From the NCBI GenBank assembly GCA_963655255.1, contig CAVKEB010000010.1, positions 1-64,000 of the forward strand: a DNA stretch of 64,000 bases, written 5' to 3'. The notes under the pieces were generated by a model. The model worked only from the letters and a program-made list of their open reading frames with translations. It was not told the origin of the DNA and ran no database searches. Position numbers and translations under genes: made by a program. This DNA is from CAG-791 sp963655255 (GTDB lineage: Bacteria > Bacillota > Clostridia > Lachnospirales > Lachnospiraceae). Positions 25,052-33,685 of the stretch are shown here, piece after piece (positions within the stretch are counted from its first letter, which is position 1; every line of letters begins with the position of its first letter).

Positions 25052-25180
25052 CAGGTTTCAGAAAGCAGCACAGATCCCATACCGGCATCACGGGCCGGAA
25101 GGGCGGCGCATCCCGGATTCTTTGCCGGCGGGTGCCGCGGAATCTGTGCCTATCAGAATGTACAGGAATCAGAACATATT

Positions 25181-26524
25181 ATGTCCAAGAAAAAATCCAA
25201 ACCGATCGTAGCCATTGTCGGCCGTCCCAATGTAGGAAAATCCACGCTGTTCAACGCCATTGCGGGAGAGAGAATCTCCATCGTGGAGGACACTCCCGGC
25301 GTAACCAGAGACCGGATCTACGCGGACGCGAGCTGGCTGAATTACAATTTTACCCTGATTGATACCGGCGGAATCGAGCCGGACTCGAATGACATCATCC
25401 TGTCCCAGATGAGGGAACAGGCCCAGATCGCTATTGATATGGCGGATGTCATTTTGTTTCTCGTGGATATCCAGTCCGGTGTGCAGGATGCGGATTCCAA
25501 GGTGGCGGACATGCTGCGACGCTCCCACAAGCCGGTCGTTCTGACCGTCAACAAGGTGGACAAGCCGGTGCAGATGCAGCCGTATGTCTATGAATTCTAT
25601 AATCTCGGCATCGGGGATCCGATTCCGGTTTCCGCATCGGGCAAGACCGGCATCGGCGATCTTCTGGACGAAGTGGTCCGCCATTTCCCGGAGGGGGCGG
25701 ATGACATCGAAGAGGATGATACCGTCCGCGTTGCTATCATCGGCAAGCCCAATGTCGGGAAATCCTCCATTGTAAACCGCCTGATCGGCGAGAACCGCGT
25801 CATTGTTTCGGACATTGCGGGAACAACGCGCGATGCGATTGACACGAGAGTCCGCCACAACGGAAAGGACTATATTTTCGTGGATACCGCGGGACTGCGC
25901 CGCAAGAACAAGATCTCCGAGGAGCTGGAGCACTACATGGTGCTGCGCGCCGTGGCGGCCGTGGAGCGCTCGGACATTGCGCTTCTCGTCATTTCCGCCG
26001 AGGACGGCGTCACGGAGCAGGATGCGAAAATTGCGGGAATCGCCCATGACCGCGGCAAAGCGGTCATCATCGCGGTGAACAAGTGGGATGCCATCAGCAA
26101 GGACAATTCCACCATGAAGAACTTCACGGCGAAGATTCATCAGACCCTGTCGTTCATTCCTTACGCGGAGATTATCTACATCTCGGCGAAGACGGGACAG
26201 CGCATGAATGTCATTTATGACGAGGTGGACATGGTTTCCAATAACCAGAACATGCGCATCCAGACGGGCGTTCTCAATGAGATTCTGACAGAAGCCGCTG
26301 TCATGCAGCAGCCGCCGTCAGACAAGGGCAAGATGCTGAAGATTTATTACGGAACACAGGCGGGAGTCAAGCCGCCTACCTTTGTCTTGTTCGTGAATTA
26401 CAAGTATCTGATGCATTTCTCCTATCTGCGTTATCTGGAGAATCAGATCCGGCAGACCTTCGGCTTCGTCGGAACGCCGATCAAGTTCATCATCCGCGAG
26501 CGGAATGAGGACGAGAAGAAGTAA
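25181..26524 (+). CDS. der: Ribosome biogenesis GTPase Der (EngA)
   Basis: Der is a double GTPase needed for 50S assembly. The 447-residue product has a first G domain with GRPNVGKSTLFNAI (14-27), DTPGVTRDRIYAD and NKVDKP, a second with GKPNVGKSSIVNRL (from about 187), DIAGTTRDAIDT, DTAGLRRKNK and NKWDAI, and a C-terminal KH-like domain ending FVGTPIKFIIRERNE. The ATG at 25181 gives MSKKKSKPIVAIVGRP; an earlier in-frame start at 25007 would add 58 non-family residues. The Shine-Dalgarno is weak. Confidence 0.98.
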   Translation: MSKKKSKPIVAIVGRPNVGKSTLFNAIAGERISIVEDTPGVTRDRIYADASWLNYNFTLIDTGGIEPDSNDIILSQMREQAQIAIDMADVILFLVDIQSGVQDADSKVADMLRRSHKPVVLTVNKVDKPVQMQPYVYEFYNLGIGDPIPVSASGKTGIGDLLDEVVRHFPEGADDIEEDDTVRVAIIGKPNVGKSSIVNRLIGENRVIVSDIAGTTRDAIDTRVRHNGKDYIFVDTAGLRRKNKISEELEHYMVLRAVAAVERSDIALLVISAEDGVTEQDAKIAGIAHDRGKAVIIAVNKWDAISKDNSTMKNFTAKIHQTLSFIPYAEIIYISAKTGQRMNVIYDEVDMVSNNQNMRIQTGVLNEILTEAAVMQQPPSDKGKMLKIYYGTQAGVKPPTFVLFVNYKYLMHFSYLRYLENQIRQTFGFVGTPIKFIIRERNEDEKK

Positions 26525-26653
26525 GCAGAAGGTGCGGGAGCTCTGCACCGGAACAGGAGAAAGCGGCGCGGAACGGGCTGTACCGGAACGCGGGAAGGCG
26601 GTGCGGAAACCGGCACCGGAAGACGGGGGAGAGAAGGAAGGAGTAAACGGCGG

Positions 26654-27316
26654 ATGAATATCGCACTGCGGCTGATCTGTCTGGTGATCGGATATTTTTT
26701 TGGCTGCATTCAGTGGGCCTATCTGATCGGAAAACATAAGGGAATCGATATCCGGAATTACGGAAGCGGCAACTCTGGGACCACCAATGCCATGCGCGTC
26801 ATGGGGAAAAAGACCGGCTATCTTGTCTTTTTCCTGGATCTGGGAAAGGGACTGATCTGCCTTCTGCTCATCGGAACTTTGTTCGGAAGGAGCCACCCGG
26901 ATATGGTTTATCTTCTGAAAATGTGGGCGTTTGCGGGTGTGGTTCTGGGACACGATTATCCTTTTTACATGAAATTCCGCGGCGGGAAGGGCGTTGCCGT
27001 GATGGCGGGCTTTGTGTTCGGTTATCACATCAGCCTTCTTCCGTTCGCGGCGCTTGCCTTTTTCGTTCCGTTTCTTATTACGCACTATGTTTCCCTTGGG
27101 TCGCTGTGCGTATACGGGGTGACCTTCCTTGCGGTTGTGATCGAGGGAGCGCTTGGGATGTACCACACGGGCACGGCGATGCTGATTGAAATCGACGTGA
27201 TTATGGGAATCCTTACCGCGATGGCGTTCTGGCGTCACCGCTCGAACATCGGACGCCTGAAGGCGGGCAATGAGAGAAAGCTGTATCTGACGCATTCCGA
27301 TAAGGAGAGCAGATAA
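26654..27316 (+). CDS. plsY: Glycerol-3-phosphate acyltransferase PlsY
   Basis: PlsY, an integral membrane enzyme, transfers the acyl group from PlsX-made acyl-phosphate to glycerol 3-phosphate. The 220-residue product has the three family motifs: IRNYGSGNSGTTNAMRVMGK, GHDYPFYMKFRGGKGVAVMA and the C-terminal AFWRHRSNIGRLKAGNERKL, spread over about five hydrophobic segments. It follows der and precedes gpsA, the common Firmicutes order, which links lipid synthesis to glycerol 3-phosphate supply. AAGGAG lies about 9 nt before the ATG. Confidence 0.97.
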   Translation: MNIALRLICLVIGYFFGCIQWAYLIGKHKGIDIRNYGSGNSGTTNAMRVMGKKTGYLVFFLDLGKGLICLLLIGTLFGRSHPDMVYLLKMWAFAGVVLGHDYPFYMKFRGGKGVAVMAGFVFGYHISLLPFAALAFFVPFLITHYVSLGSLCVYGVTFLAVVIEGALGMYHTGTAMLIEIDVIMGILTAMAFWRHRSNIGRLKAGNERKLYLTHSDKESR

Positions 27317-27521
27317 CATTAAGAGAACGGCTCCGGAAAGATGGGAGAGAATGAAATCGTTTCAGGCGTCAATACTGCCGGGCAGATGTTTTTGAGAGAC
27401 CGGCCCTGGCGGAGAGAAAAGCGCCTGGTTCGGCATGAAATGAGACGGCGGCAGGAGCGGATGCGGACAGGATCCCGCGGCCTCCGGTCGCGAAGAAGAT
27501 TAAGAGAGGAATATCATCACT

Positions 27522-28535
27522 ATGGCAGAAATCGGAATGCTGGGAGCAGGAAGCTGGGGAACGGCACTGACCTTTGAGCTTTCAAACCGCGGACATCATG
27601 TGACGGTCTGGTCGATCGCACAGGACGAAGTGGATATGCTGAATACGGAGCACGAGCAGAAGGTGAAGCTTCCCGGGGTGAAGCTTCCTGTGGAGGTGCA
27701 GGCAACGACGGATCTTCAGAAGGCAATCGACGGCAAGGATCTGCTCGTTCTGGCGGTACCGTCTCCGTTTACCCGGAGCACCGCCCGCAGCATGAAGCCG
27801 TATGTGAAGGAGAATCAGCTGATTGTATCCGTGGCCAAGGGAATTGAGGCGGATACGCTTCTGACGCTGACGCAGATCATTGAGGAAGAGATTCCCCAGT
27901 GCCGCACAGCGGTTCTGTGCGGACCGACGCACGCGGAAGAGGTCGGAAAGGGAATGCCGACGGCCATCGTGGCGGGCTCCCGCAGCCGCGAGGATGCCGT
28001 CTATGTGCAGGATATTTTCATGAGCGAGGTGTTCCGCGTCTATACGAGCCCGGATGTCCTCGGGATGCAGGTCGGTGCCGCCCTGAAGAATGTCGTGGCG
28101 CTGGCGGCCGGCATCGCGGACGGACTCGGCTATGGCGACAACACGAAGGCGGCGCTCATCACAAGAGGCATCGCGGAGATCGCAAGACTCGGAATCGCGA
28201 TGGGCGGAAGGACAGAGACCTTCACGGGGCTGACCGGAATCGGCGATCTGATTGTCACGTGCGCCTCCATGCATTCGAGAAACCGCCGCGCCGGTATCCT
28301 GATCGGCCAGGGCCGGTCTCCGGAAGAGGCGATGAAAGAGGTTCAGCAGGTGGTCGAAGGCGTTTTCAGCGCGAAGGCGGCACACCAGCTCTCAGTAAAA
28401 TACGGCATCGAGACGCCGATCATTGATCAGGTCTGCCAGGTCCTCGAAGAAGGCAAGAATCCGGCGGACGCCGTGCGCGATCTGATGCTGCGTGACAAGA
28501 AGATCGAGTCCAACGCGCTGGACTGGGAAACCTGA
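27522..28535 (+). CDS. gpsA: Glycerol-3-phosphate dehydrogenase [NAD(P)+]
   Basis: GpsA reduces dihydroxyacetone phosphate to sn-glycerol 3-phosphate, the backbone used by PlsY upstream. The 337-residue product has the N-terminal dinucleotide site IGMLGAGSWGTALTFELSNR, VSVAKGIE, LCGPTHAEEV, the catalytic-region GAALKNVVALAAGIADGLG and MGGRTETFTGLTGIGDLIVT. GAGAGGAA precedes the ATG. The 205-bp gap after plsY contains an open frame without family features that I do not call. Confidence 0.98.
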   Translation: MAEIGMLGAGSWGTALTFELSNRGHHVTVWSIAQDEVDMLNTEHEQKVKLPGVKLPVEVQATTDLQKAIDGKDLLVLAVPSPFTRSTARSMKPYVKENQLIVSVAKGIEADTLLTLTQIIEEEIPQCRTAVLCGPTHAEEVGKGMPTAIVAGSRSREDAVYVQDIFMSEVFRVYTSPDVLGMQVGAALKNVVALAAGIADGLGYGDNTKAALITRGIAEIARLGIAMGGRTETFTGLTGIGDLIVTCASMHSRNRRAGILIGQGRSPEEAMKEVQQVVEGVFSAKAAHQLSVKYGIETPIIDQVCQVLEEGKNPADAVRDLMLRDKKIESNALDWET

Positions 28536-28635
28536 AGACGGAAGAATAATATCCGCAGGGAATCTGCGGCTGACCGGATAACGTTAAGAAAAGAATAAGA
28601 AAAGGGCCGCGGACCGGGCGGCGGGGAGGAATGAA

Positions 28636-29883
28636 ATGGAAGAAAATATGACATTATCGCAGGAGCTGAAGGCAAGAGGCCTTCTTGCCCAGCTGACGGA
28701 TGAGAAGGAGATCGCGGACCTGATCGACAACGGCAAGGCGACGTTTTACATCGGCTTTGATCCCACGGCGGATTCTCTGCATGTCGGTCACTTCATGGCG
28801 CTTCTTCTGATGAAGCGCATGCAGGAAAGAGGCAACAAGCCGATCGCTCTTGTGGGCGGCGGAACCGCAATGATCGGCGACCCCTCCGGCCGCAGCGACA
28901 TGCGCAAGATGATGACGGTGGAGCAGATCGACCACAACTGCGAGTGTTTCAAGAAGCAGATGAGCCGTTTCATTGACTTCGGACCCGGCAAGGCGCAGAT
29001 GGTCAACAATGCGGACTGGCTGCGCGATCTGAATTTCCTGGATTTCATGCGTGACATCGGATCGGAATTCAACGTCAACGAGATGCTCCGCGCGCGCTGC
29101 TACGTCAACCGCATGGAGAGCGGCCTGTCCTTCCTGGAATTTTCCTACATGCTGATGCAGAGCTATGACTTCTACCGTCTGTTCCAGGATTACGGCTGCC
29201 AGATGCAGTTCGGCGGAGACGATCAGTGGTCCAACATGCTGGGCGGTGCCAACCTGATCCGCAAGAAGCTCCAGAAGGATGCTTATGCGATGACAATTAC
29301 GCTTCTTTTGAAGCATGACGGAACGAAGATGGGCAAGACCTCCGGCGGAGCCGTCTGGCTGAATCCGGACAAGACCTCTCCGTATGATTTCTATCAGTAC
29401 TGGAGAAACGTGGACGATGCCGACGTCCTGAAGTTCCTTCGGATGATGACCTTCCTTCCGCTGGAGCAGATCGACGAGATGGACAAGTGGGAAGGCTCCC
29501 AGCTGAATGAGGCAAAGAAGATCCTTGCCCATGAGCTCACCACCCTTGTTCATGGCGAGGAGGAAGCGAAGAAGGCAGAGGCCGGTGCGCAGGCGCTGTT
29601 CGGCGGCGCGGGTGTTTCGGCAGACAGCGCCAACCTTCCGGAAGCGGTCCTGAAGGATGAGGATTTCATGGAGGACGGAACCATTGATATTCTCGGCATT
29701 CTGGTAAAGGGCGGCTTTGAGAAGTCCCGCAACAACGCCCGCACGTCCGTGCAGCAGGGCGGCGTCACGGTGAACGATGAGAAGGTGACCGATCTGAAGC
29801 AGAAATACACGAAGGAAGAGCTGAAGGACGGAATCCTGGTCCGCAGAGGCAAGAAGACCTTCAAGAAGGTTCTGTACCGGTGA
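28636..29883 (+). CDS. tyrS: Tyrosyl-tRNA synthetase
   Basis: The 415-residue class I synthetase has IGFDPTADSLHVGHFMALLL (HVGH version of HIGH, near 49-52), the tyrosine-binding YMLMQSYDF and GGDDQWSNM, the KMGKTSGG form of KMSKS (about 231-238) and a C-terminal S4 RNA-binding domain with NNARTSVQQGGVTVNDEKVT. GGGGAGGAA lies before the ATG. Many Firmicutes tyrS genes carry a T-box leader; I see no T-box consensus in the 100 bp upstream, so control by that route is unlikely here. Confidence 0.97.
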   Translation: MEENMTLSQELKARGLLAQLTDEKEIADLIDNGKATFYIGFDPTADSLHVGHFMALLLMKRMQERGNKPIALVGGGTAMIGDPSGRSDMRKMMTVEQIDHNCECFKKQMSRFIDFGPGKAQMVNNADWLRDLNFLDFMRDIGSEFNVNEMLRARCYVNRMESGLSFLEFSYMLMQSYDFYRLFQDYGCQMQFGGDDQWSNMLGGANLIRKKLQKDAYAMTITLLLKHDGTKMGKTSGGAVWLNPDKTSPYDFYQYWRNVDDADVLKFLRMMTFLPLEQIDEMDKWEGSQLNEAKKILAHELTTLVHGEEEAKKAEAGAQALFGGAGVSADSANLPEAVLKDEDFMEDGTIDILGILVKGGFEKSRNNARTSVQQGGVTVNDEKVTDLKQKYTKEELKDGILVRRGKKTFKKVLYR

Positions 29884-30001
29884 GAGCGGCAATCCGGTCT
29901 GCACTGCGAACTGGCAATTTCTGTTTCTGACGAAAGCGATCGGGAAAACGGGGCGATACCTGCCCGGGATGTCAATATCTCCGGGACATCGGATAACGAA
30001 A

Positions 30002-30045
30002 ACAAACCGGGCTGTGGAGAATGTTCTTCACAGCCCGGTTTGTTT
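30002..30045. terminator. Bidirectional terminator between tyrS and a convergent lipoprotein gene
   Basis: A perfect 15-bp stem ACAAACCGGGCTGTG/CACAGCCCGGTTTGT encloses a 12-nt loop. It lies in the 302-bp gap 29884-30185. The T-run is short (TGTTTCC) on the plus strand. Confidence 0.75.
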
Positions 30046-30185
30046 CCGGCAGATTGCACTCGTCGGTGAACGTTTTTCACTCAGTTGGATTTCAACGGAT
30101 TCCCTCTGTTTTTAAGAGACAACAGCCTTCACACAGTAACAATCAGACGGAACAGCGTGTGTTTGGAGAGTGTCAGAAGGGCCGG

Positions 30186-30677
30186 TTACGATTCCTTTGC
30201 ACTTTCCCGCAGATTCTCCGCCATCAGGGCGAGACACCGTCCCGCGGACTGATAGGAGGAGAGAGCCTTTTGAAAAGCGTCGGTATCAAACGGCTCCGCT
30301 TCGAAGGCCGCGTGGTATTCTCCCTTGGCTTCCTGCAGATAGTCAGAGGCCTTCCGGCACATCTCCCCGGCATCTTCCAGGCCCTCAGGAGGCGTGAGCG
30401 CTGCGGCCCTGCTGCCGGCATCGGCCATCTCGTCCACGAGTAAGAGGAGCTGCGATTCGGCATCGGACGATGACGCGTCCAGTGCGTCCATTTTCTCCTG
30501 ACAGGAGGCGATGGAGGAGCAGAAGGAATTCATTTCCTCCCGGTAGCTCTGCAGGGCGCTCAGCTCACGCGAGGAGCCGCAGCCGGTCAGAAGCAGAACG
30601 GAGAGAACACAGGAAGCAAGGATTCTGAAAAGTATTTCGGAAGTCGTCCGAAAGGAAAACGGTTTGGAAGAAAACAA
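30186..30677 (-). CDS. Small predicted lipoprotein of unknown function
   Basis: The 163-residue product has a signal peptide ending in a lipobox (VLSVLLLTGCGSS, Cys about residue 33) and a mature part that is almost wholly helical and acidic (for example MNSFCSSIASCQEKMDALDA and LRESAKES), so it is likely a membrane-tethered coiled-coil protein outside the cell. The start is a TTG at 30677: GAGG lies 8 nt before it on the minus strand and no later start keeps the signal peptide. It converges on tyrS. No family is recognised. Confidence 0.7.
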   Translation of the reverse strand: MFSSKPFSFRTTSEILFRILASCVLSVLLLTGCGSSRELSALQSYREEMNSFCSSIASCQEKMDALDASSSDAESQLLLLVDEMADAGSRAAALTPPEGLEDAGEMCRKASDYLQEAKGEYHAAFEAEPFDTDAFQKALSSYQSAGRCLALMAENLRESAKES

Positions 30678-30802
30678 GTCAATAACCTCGTAATATCAGA
30701 AGAATGGGGTCTGCGGGAAACCCGCATACTATTTGTATCATAGCACAGTGCCTTTATTGTTTCATCGGTCGGTTCGTGCTAGGATTAGAGATCATACATT
30801 TT

Positions 30803-30835
30803 TATACCTCGCTGAGGCAAAATCCGCGAATGCGG
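30803..30835 (-). repeat. Family A repeat, 3' remnant A4 in reverse orientation
   Basis: Read on the minus strand it is CCGCATTCGCGG, ATTTTGCCTCAGCGAGG, TATA: the last part of H3 and all of H4. Fifteen bases within H3 are missing, as expected from a slip between the two TTC copies that flank them in intact elements. H1 and H2 are gone. Downstream on the minus strand there is no gene in the right place, so it looks like a dead copy. Confidence 0.75.
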
Positions 30836-30856
30836 TGGTCTGCGGCAGGAAAGGAC

Positions 30857-31273
30857 ATGGAAGGAATGGCAGAGATGGAAAACGAGATTTCCGCAAATCA
30901 GACAAAAGAAATCCATCCGGACGAAAGGCTGGAGCTTGCAAAAAAGCAGACTTTTTATCAGAAAATCACGATGATTGCCTGTGTCGTCACGGCGGTTGTG
31001 GCACTGACGGCCTTTGTTATTCTGGTGCCGAAGACGCTGACGGTCATGAATGAGGCGCAGACCACCATGGCGCAGGTAGGTTCTCTGTCCGAGGAGGCGC
31101 AGGGAATGTTCGAGGACCTGAACTCGATCTCAGACAGTTTGAACAGCTTTGTGAACGGTGGCGGAAGCGGCAATGCCCTGAATGACCTGGACATTGATGC
31201 TCTGAATGATTCGATTCAAAAGCTCCAGTCTATCGTAGAGCCGCTTGCAAAGCTCTTCGGATATGGGAAATAA
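30857..31273 (+). CDS. Small single-span membrane protein of unknown function
   Basis: The 138-residue product has a charged cytoplasmic part (about 1-38), one membrane segment (ITMIACVVTAVVALTAFVIL, about 37-56) and an outside tail that looks helical and low in complexity (SDSLNSFVNGGGSGNALNDL, then DIDALNDSIQKLQSIVEPLA). Three in-frame ATGs are possible (30857, 30866, 30875); the first has AGGA at a 6-nt spacing. An upstream extension would translate the A4 repeat remnant. It lies 43 bp before ilvB; the same TGCGGCAGGAAAGG string serves as leader for both genes, a short duplication. Confidence 0.65.
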   Translation: MEGMAEMENEISANQTKEIHPDERLELAKKQTFYQKITMIACVVTAVVALTAFVILVPKTLTVMNEAQTTMAQVGSLSEEAQGMFEDLNSISDSLNSFVNGGGSGNALNDLDIDALNDSIQKLQSIVEPLAKLFGYGK

Positions 31274-31316
31274 GACATTGCCGTGATCGTTTGCGGCAGG
31301 AAAGGGAAATGGATCC

Positions 31317-32966
31317 ATGAACGGTGCAGATGCGATCATCCGCTGCCTGGAAAAGGAAGGGGTCGAGTATGTGTTCGGCTATCCGGGCGTTGCGATTGCT
31401 CCTTTTTATGACAGCATTCTGGAATCGGACATTCACACGATTCTGGTGCGGCAGGAGCAGTGTGCGGCACATGCGGCCAGCGGATATACGAGAATTACAG
31501 GAAAAACAGGAGTGGTGGCGGTTACCAGCGGCCCCGGGGCAGAGAATCTGATTACCGGCATTGCCACGGCATTTGCGGACAGCATTCCGATGGTCTGCAT
31601 TACGGGACAGGTGAATTCCAGCCAGGTCGGCGGAGATGTTTTCCAGGAGGCGGACATTTCCGGTGCAGTGGAGTCCTTTGTCAAATACAGCTACATTGTG
31701 CGTGACGCCAATGAGCTTCCGCGGATTGTGAAGGAAGCATTCCACATTGCGGGGACCGGACGTCCGGGTCCTGTCCTGATTGACCTTCCGTGCGACATTC
31801 AGCTGCAGCAGATCCGCAGGTTCGAGTACCCGGAGAAGGTTGCCATGCGGACCTACAAGCCGACGGTGGAAGGACACGCGGTGCAGATCCGGAAGGTCAC
31901 GAGTGAACTCCAGAAGGCAAAGCGTCCGATTCTGTGCGTGGGCGGCGGCGTTCATCTCTCCCACGCGGAGAAGGAGGTGCGCGAATTCGCACACCGCTAC
32001 GGGATTCCCGCAGTCTGCACGATGATGGGACTCGGCGTTTTCCCGACGGAAGATCCGATGTTCTACGGAATGGTCGGCAACAACGGGCAGAAGTACGGAA
32101 ACCGCGCGATGAACGATGCGGACATGATTCTGATGGTGGGTGCCCGCGTGGCGGACCGCTCGATTTCACAGCCGGATCTGATCACGGAGAACAAGGTTCT
32201 GGTGCATCTGGATGTGGATCCCGCGGAGATCGGCAAGAATGCCGGAGCTTCGATTCCATTGGTCGGCGATATCCGTCATGTGTTCCGGAAGTTCCTGGAG
32301 GCGGAGCCTTCTGCGGATTATTCCGAGTGGGTGGAATCTCTGAATGCTCTTCGGACGGAGGGACAGGAGAAGCGTCTTGCCCAGCTTCAGAAGGCAGAAG
32401 AGAAGGACATTCAGGAGAAAAATCCATGGGTAAATGCGGCTTCGTTCCTTCGCCGCCTGTCTCTTAAAATGGATGATAATGCCGTTTATGTCGCGGATGT
32501 CGGACAAAATCAGCTCTGGAGCTGCGCGAACGTGGTGATCCGGAACGGGCGTCTTCTTACGAGCGGCGGAATGGGGACGATGGGCTATGCAGTTCCCGCG
32601 GCCATGGGAGCAAGACTCGCGGATCCGAAGCGCCAGGTGATTGCGGTGTGCGGCGACGGCGGTTTCCAGATGACGATGATGGAGCTTGCCACGATGAAGC
32701 AGTACGGCATTCAGGCCAAGGTCATCGTACTGAAGAACCGGACACTCGGCCTGGTTCATCAGTACCAGCATCTGAACCTTGAGGACCGCTTCTCGATCGT
32801 GGATCTCGGAGATTATCCGAATCTGGAGAAGCTGACGCAGGCCTATGACATGGACTTCATTCTTCTGAAGGATACGGAGAAAATGGAGGAGTCCATTGAC
32901 CGCTTCCTGCAGGATCCGGATTCGGTGCTGATGGAAGTGGATGTAGATCCGGATGAGCTGGCTTAA
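31317..32966 (+). CDS. ilvB: Acetolactate synthase, large (catalytic) subunit
   Basis: This thiamine-diphosphate enzyme makes acetolactate or acetohydroxybutyrate, the first shared step of valine, leucine and isoleucine synthesis. The 549-residue product has the activating glutamate in LVRQEQCAAHAASGYTR (Glu47), VTSGPGAENLITGIATA, RPGPVLIDLPCDIQ, the central domain and the diphosphate motif CGDGGFQMTMMELATMKQYG with LKNRTLGLVHQYQ. It lacks the long C-terminal segment of some IlvB, and its length is near the shorter end. Two family B repeats begin at the base after its stop codon, before the first regulatory-subunit gene. Confidence 0.92.
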   Translation: MNGADAIIRCLEKEGVEYVFGYPGVAIAPFYDSILESDIHTILVRQEQCAAHAASGYTRITGKTGVVAVTSGPGAENLITGIATAFADSIPMVCITGQVNSSQVGGDVFQEADISGAVESFVKYSYIVRDANELPRIVKEAFHIAGTGRPGPVLIDLPCDIQLQQIRRFEYPEKVAMRTYKPTVEGHAVQIRKVTSELQKAKRPILCVGGGVHLSHAEKEVREFAHRYGIPAVCTMMGLGVFPTEDPMFYGMVGNNGQKYGNRAMNDADMILMVGARVADRSISQPDLITENKVLVHLDVDPAEIGKNAGASIPLVGDIRHVFRKFLEAEPSADYSEWVESLNALRTEGQEKRLAQLQKAEEKDIQEKNPWVNAASFLRRLSLKMDDNAVYVADVGQNQLWSCANVVIRNGRLLTSGGMGTMGYAVPAAMGARLADPKRQVIAVCGDGGFQMTMMELATMKQYGIQAKVIVLKNRTLGLVHQYQHLNLEDRFSIVDLGDYPNLEKLTQAYDMDFILLKDTEKMEESIDRFLQDPDSVLMEVDVDPDELA

Positions 32967-33171
32967 TGCACTCGAACACGGCTGATGCCGTGTTCTCCTG
33001 CTTGGAGCTCACGCACAAAGTGCGCGTGCTCCCGCGTCGGAGAAACCGTCTGCGCGGCTTTCTCCTCGCGTACACTCGAACGCGGCTGATGCCGTGTTCT
33101 CCTGCCTGGAGCTCACGCACAAAGTGCGCGTGCTCCCACATCGGAGAATTCGCCTTCGCGAAATTCTCCTT
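32967..33171 (+). repeat. Family B tandem repeats B1 and B2 between ilvB and ilvN
   Basis: Two units (32967-33070 and 33071-33171) each start with a form of TACACTCGAA and fold as three hairpins: GAACACGGC-TGAT-GCCGTGTTC, then GGAGC...GCAC-AAA-GTGC...GCTCC, then a GGAGAAA/TTTCTCC type. In B2 the third hairpin is GGAGAATTCGC, CTTC, GCGAAATTCTCC. The array begins at the base after the ilvB stop and ends 23 bp before the next start codon. Confidence 0.9.
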
Positions 33172-33193
33172 GTGTTATCTTTGAGGAAGATTC

Positions 33194-33685
33194 ATGAAAC
33201 GTATTTATTCGGTATTGGTAGAGAACCGTGCGGGCGTGCTCTGCAAGGTGGCGGGGCTGTTCTGGAGACGATGCTTCAACATCGACTCTCTGGCAGTCGG
33301 CGAGACGGATGACCCAACGGTTTCTCATATGATTATCGTTTCCAGCGGAGAAGAGAAGACACTGGAACAGGTGGAGAAGCAGCTGAACAAGAAGCTGGAT
33401 GTCATCAAGGTCAAGACCTTTGATGAGCACGAGGCGGTCAGCCGGGAGCTGATGCTGCTGAAGGTGAAGTACAACCGCGACAACCGCCGCGATATCATGG
33501 AGAACTGCACGATTATGGGCGCGCAGATCATTGATCTGTCCAAGACCATGATGACCATTCAGATCTGTGATACGCCGGAGAGGGTGGAGATGTTCCTGGA
33601 GACCTTCAAGACCATTTCGATTGTGGAGATCACCCGTACCGGAACACTGGCGGTACCCAAATGTAATACACTCGAAAACAGCTGA
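33194..33685 (+). CDS. ilvN: Acetolactate synthase small (regulatory) subunit, first copy
   Basis: The 163-residue product opens with an ACT domain, YSVLVENRAGVLCKVAGLFW, followed by CFNIDSLAVGETDDPTVSHM and a second domain ending VEITRTGTLAVPK. It would bind IlvB and confer valine feedback. In the ACT signature GVLxRxxGLF, the usual R-R-G-Y/F after LF reads WRRCFNID. The last seven residues (NTLENS and the codon before) and the TGA stop are encoded by the first bases of a family B repeat (B3), so the natural end of the protein was probably just after the TLAVPK block. GAGGAAG precedes the ATG. Confidence 0.9.
   Translation: MKRIYSVLVENRAGVLCKVAGLFWRRCFNIDSLAVGETDDPTVSHMIIVSSGEEKTLEQVEKQLNKKLDVIKVKTFDEHEAVSRELMLLKVKYNRDNRRDIMENCTIMGAQIIDLSKTMMTIQICDTPERVEMFLETFKTISIVEITRTGTLAVPKCNTLENS

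Noticed and set aside
25007..25180. Upstream start for Der at 25007
   Set aside because: The 58 added residues include a leader hairpin and show no GTPase features; Der proteins begin a few residues before the first P-loop.
27341..27577. 78-codon open frame between plsY and gpsA
   Set aside because: Arg-rich, no ribosome site, no recognisable motif, and it overlaps the gpsA start; it is consistent with chance in GC-rich DNA.
28536..28635. T-box leader for tyrS (also looked for at leuS, ilvB and ilvC)
   Set aside because: No GGGTGG...ACCGCG-type T-box sequence or specifier stem is visible in any of these gaps.
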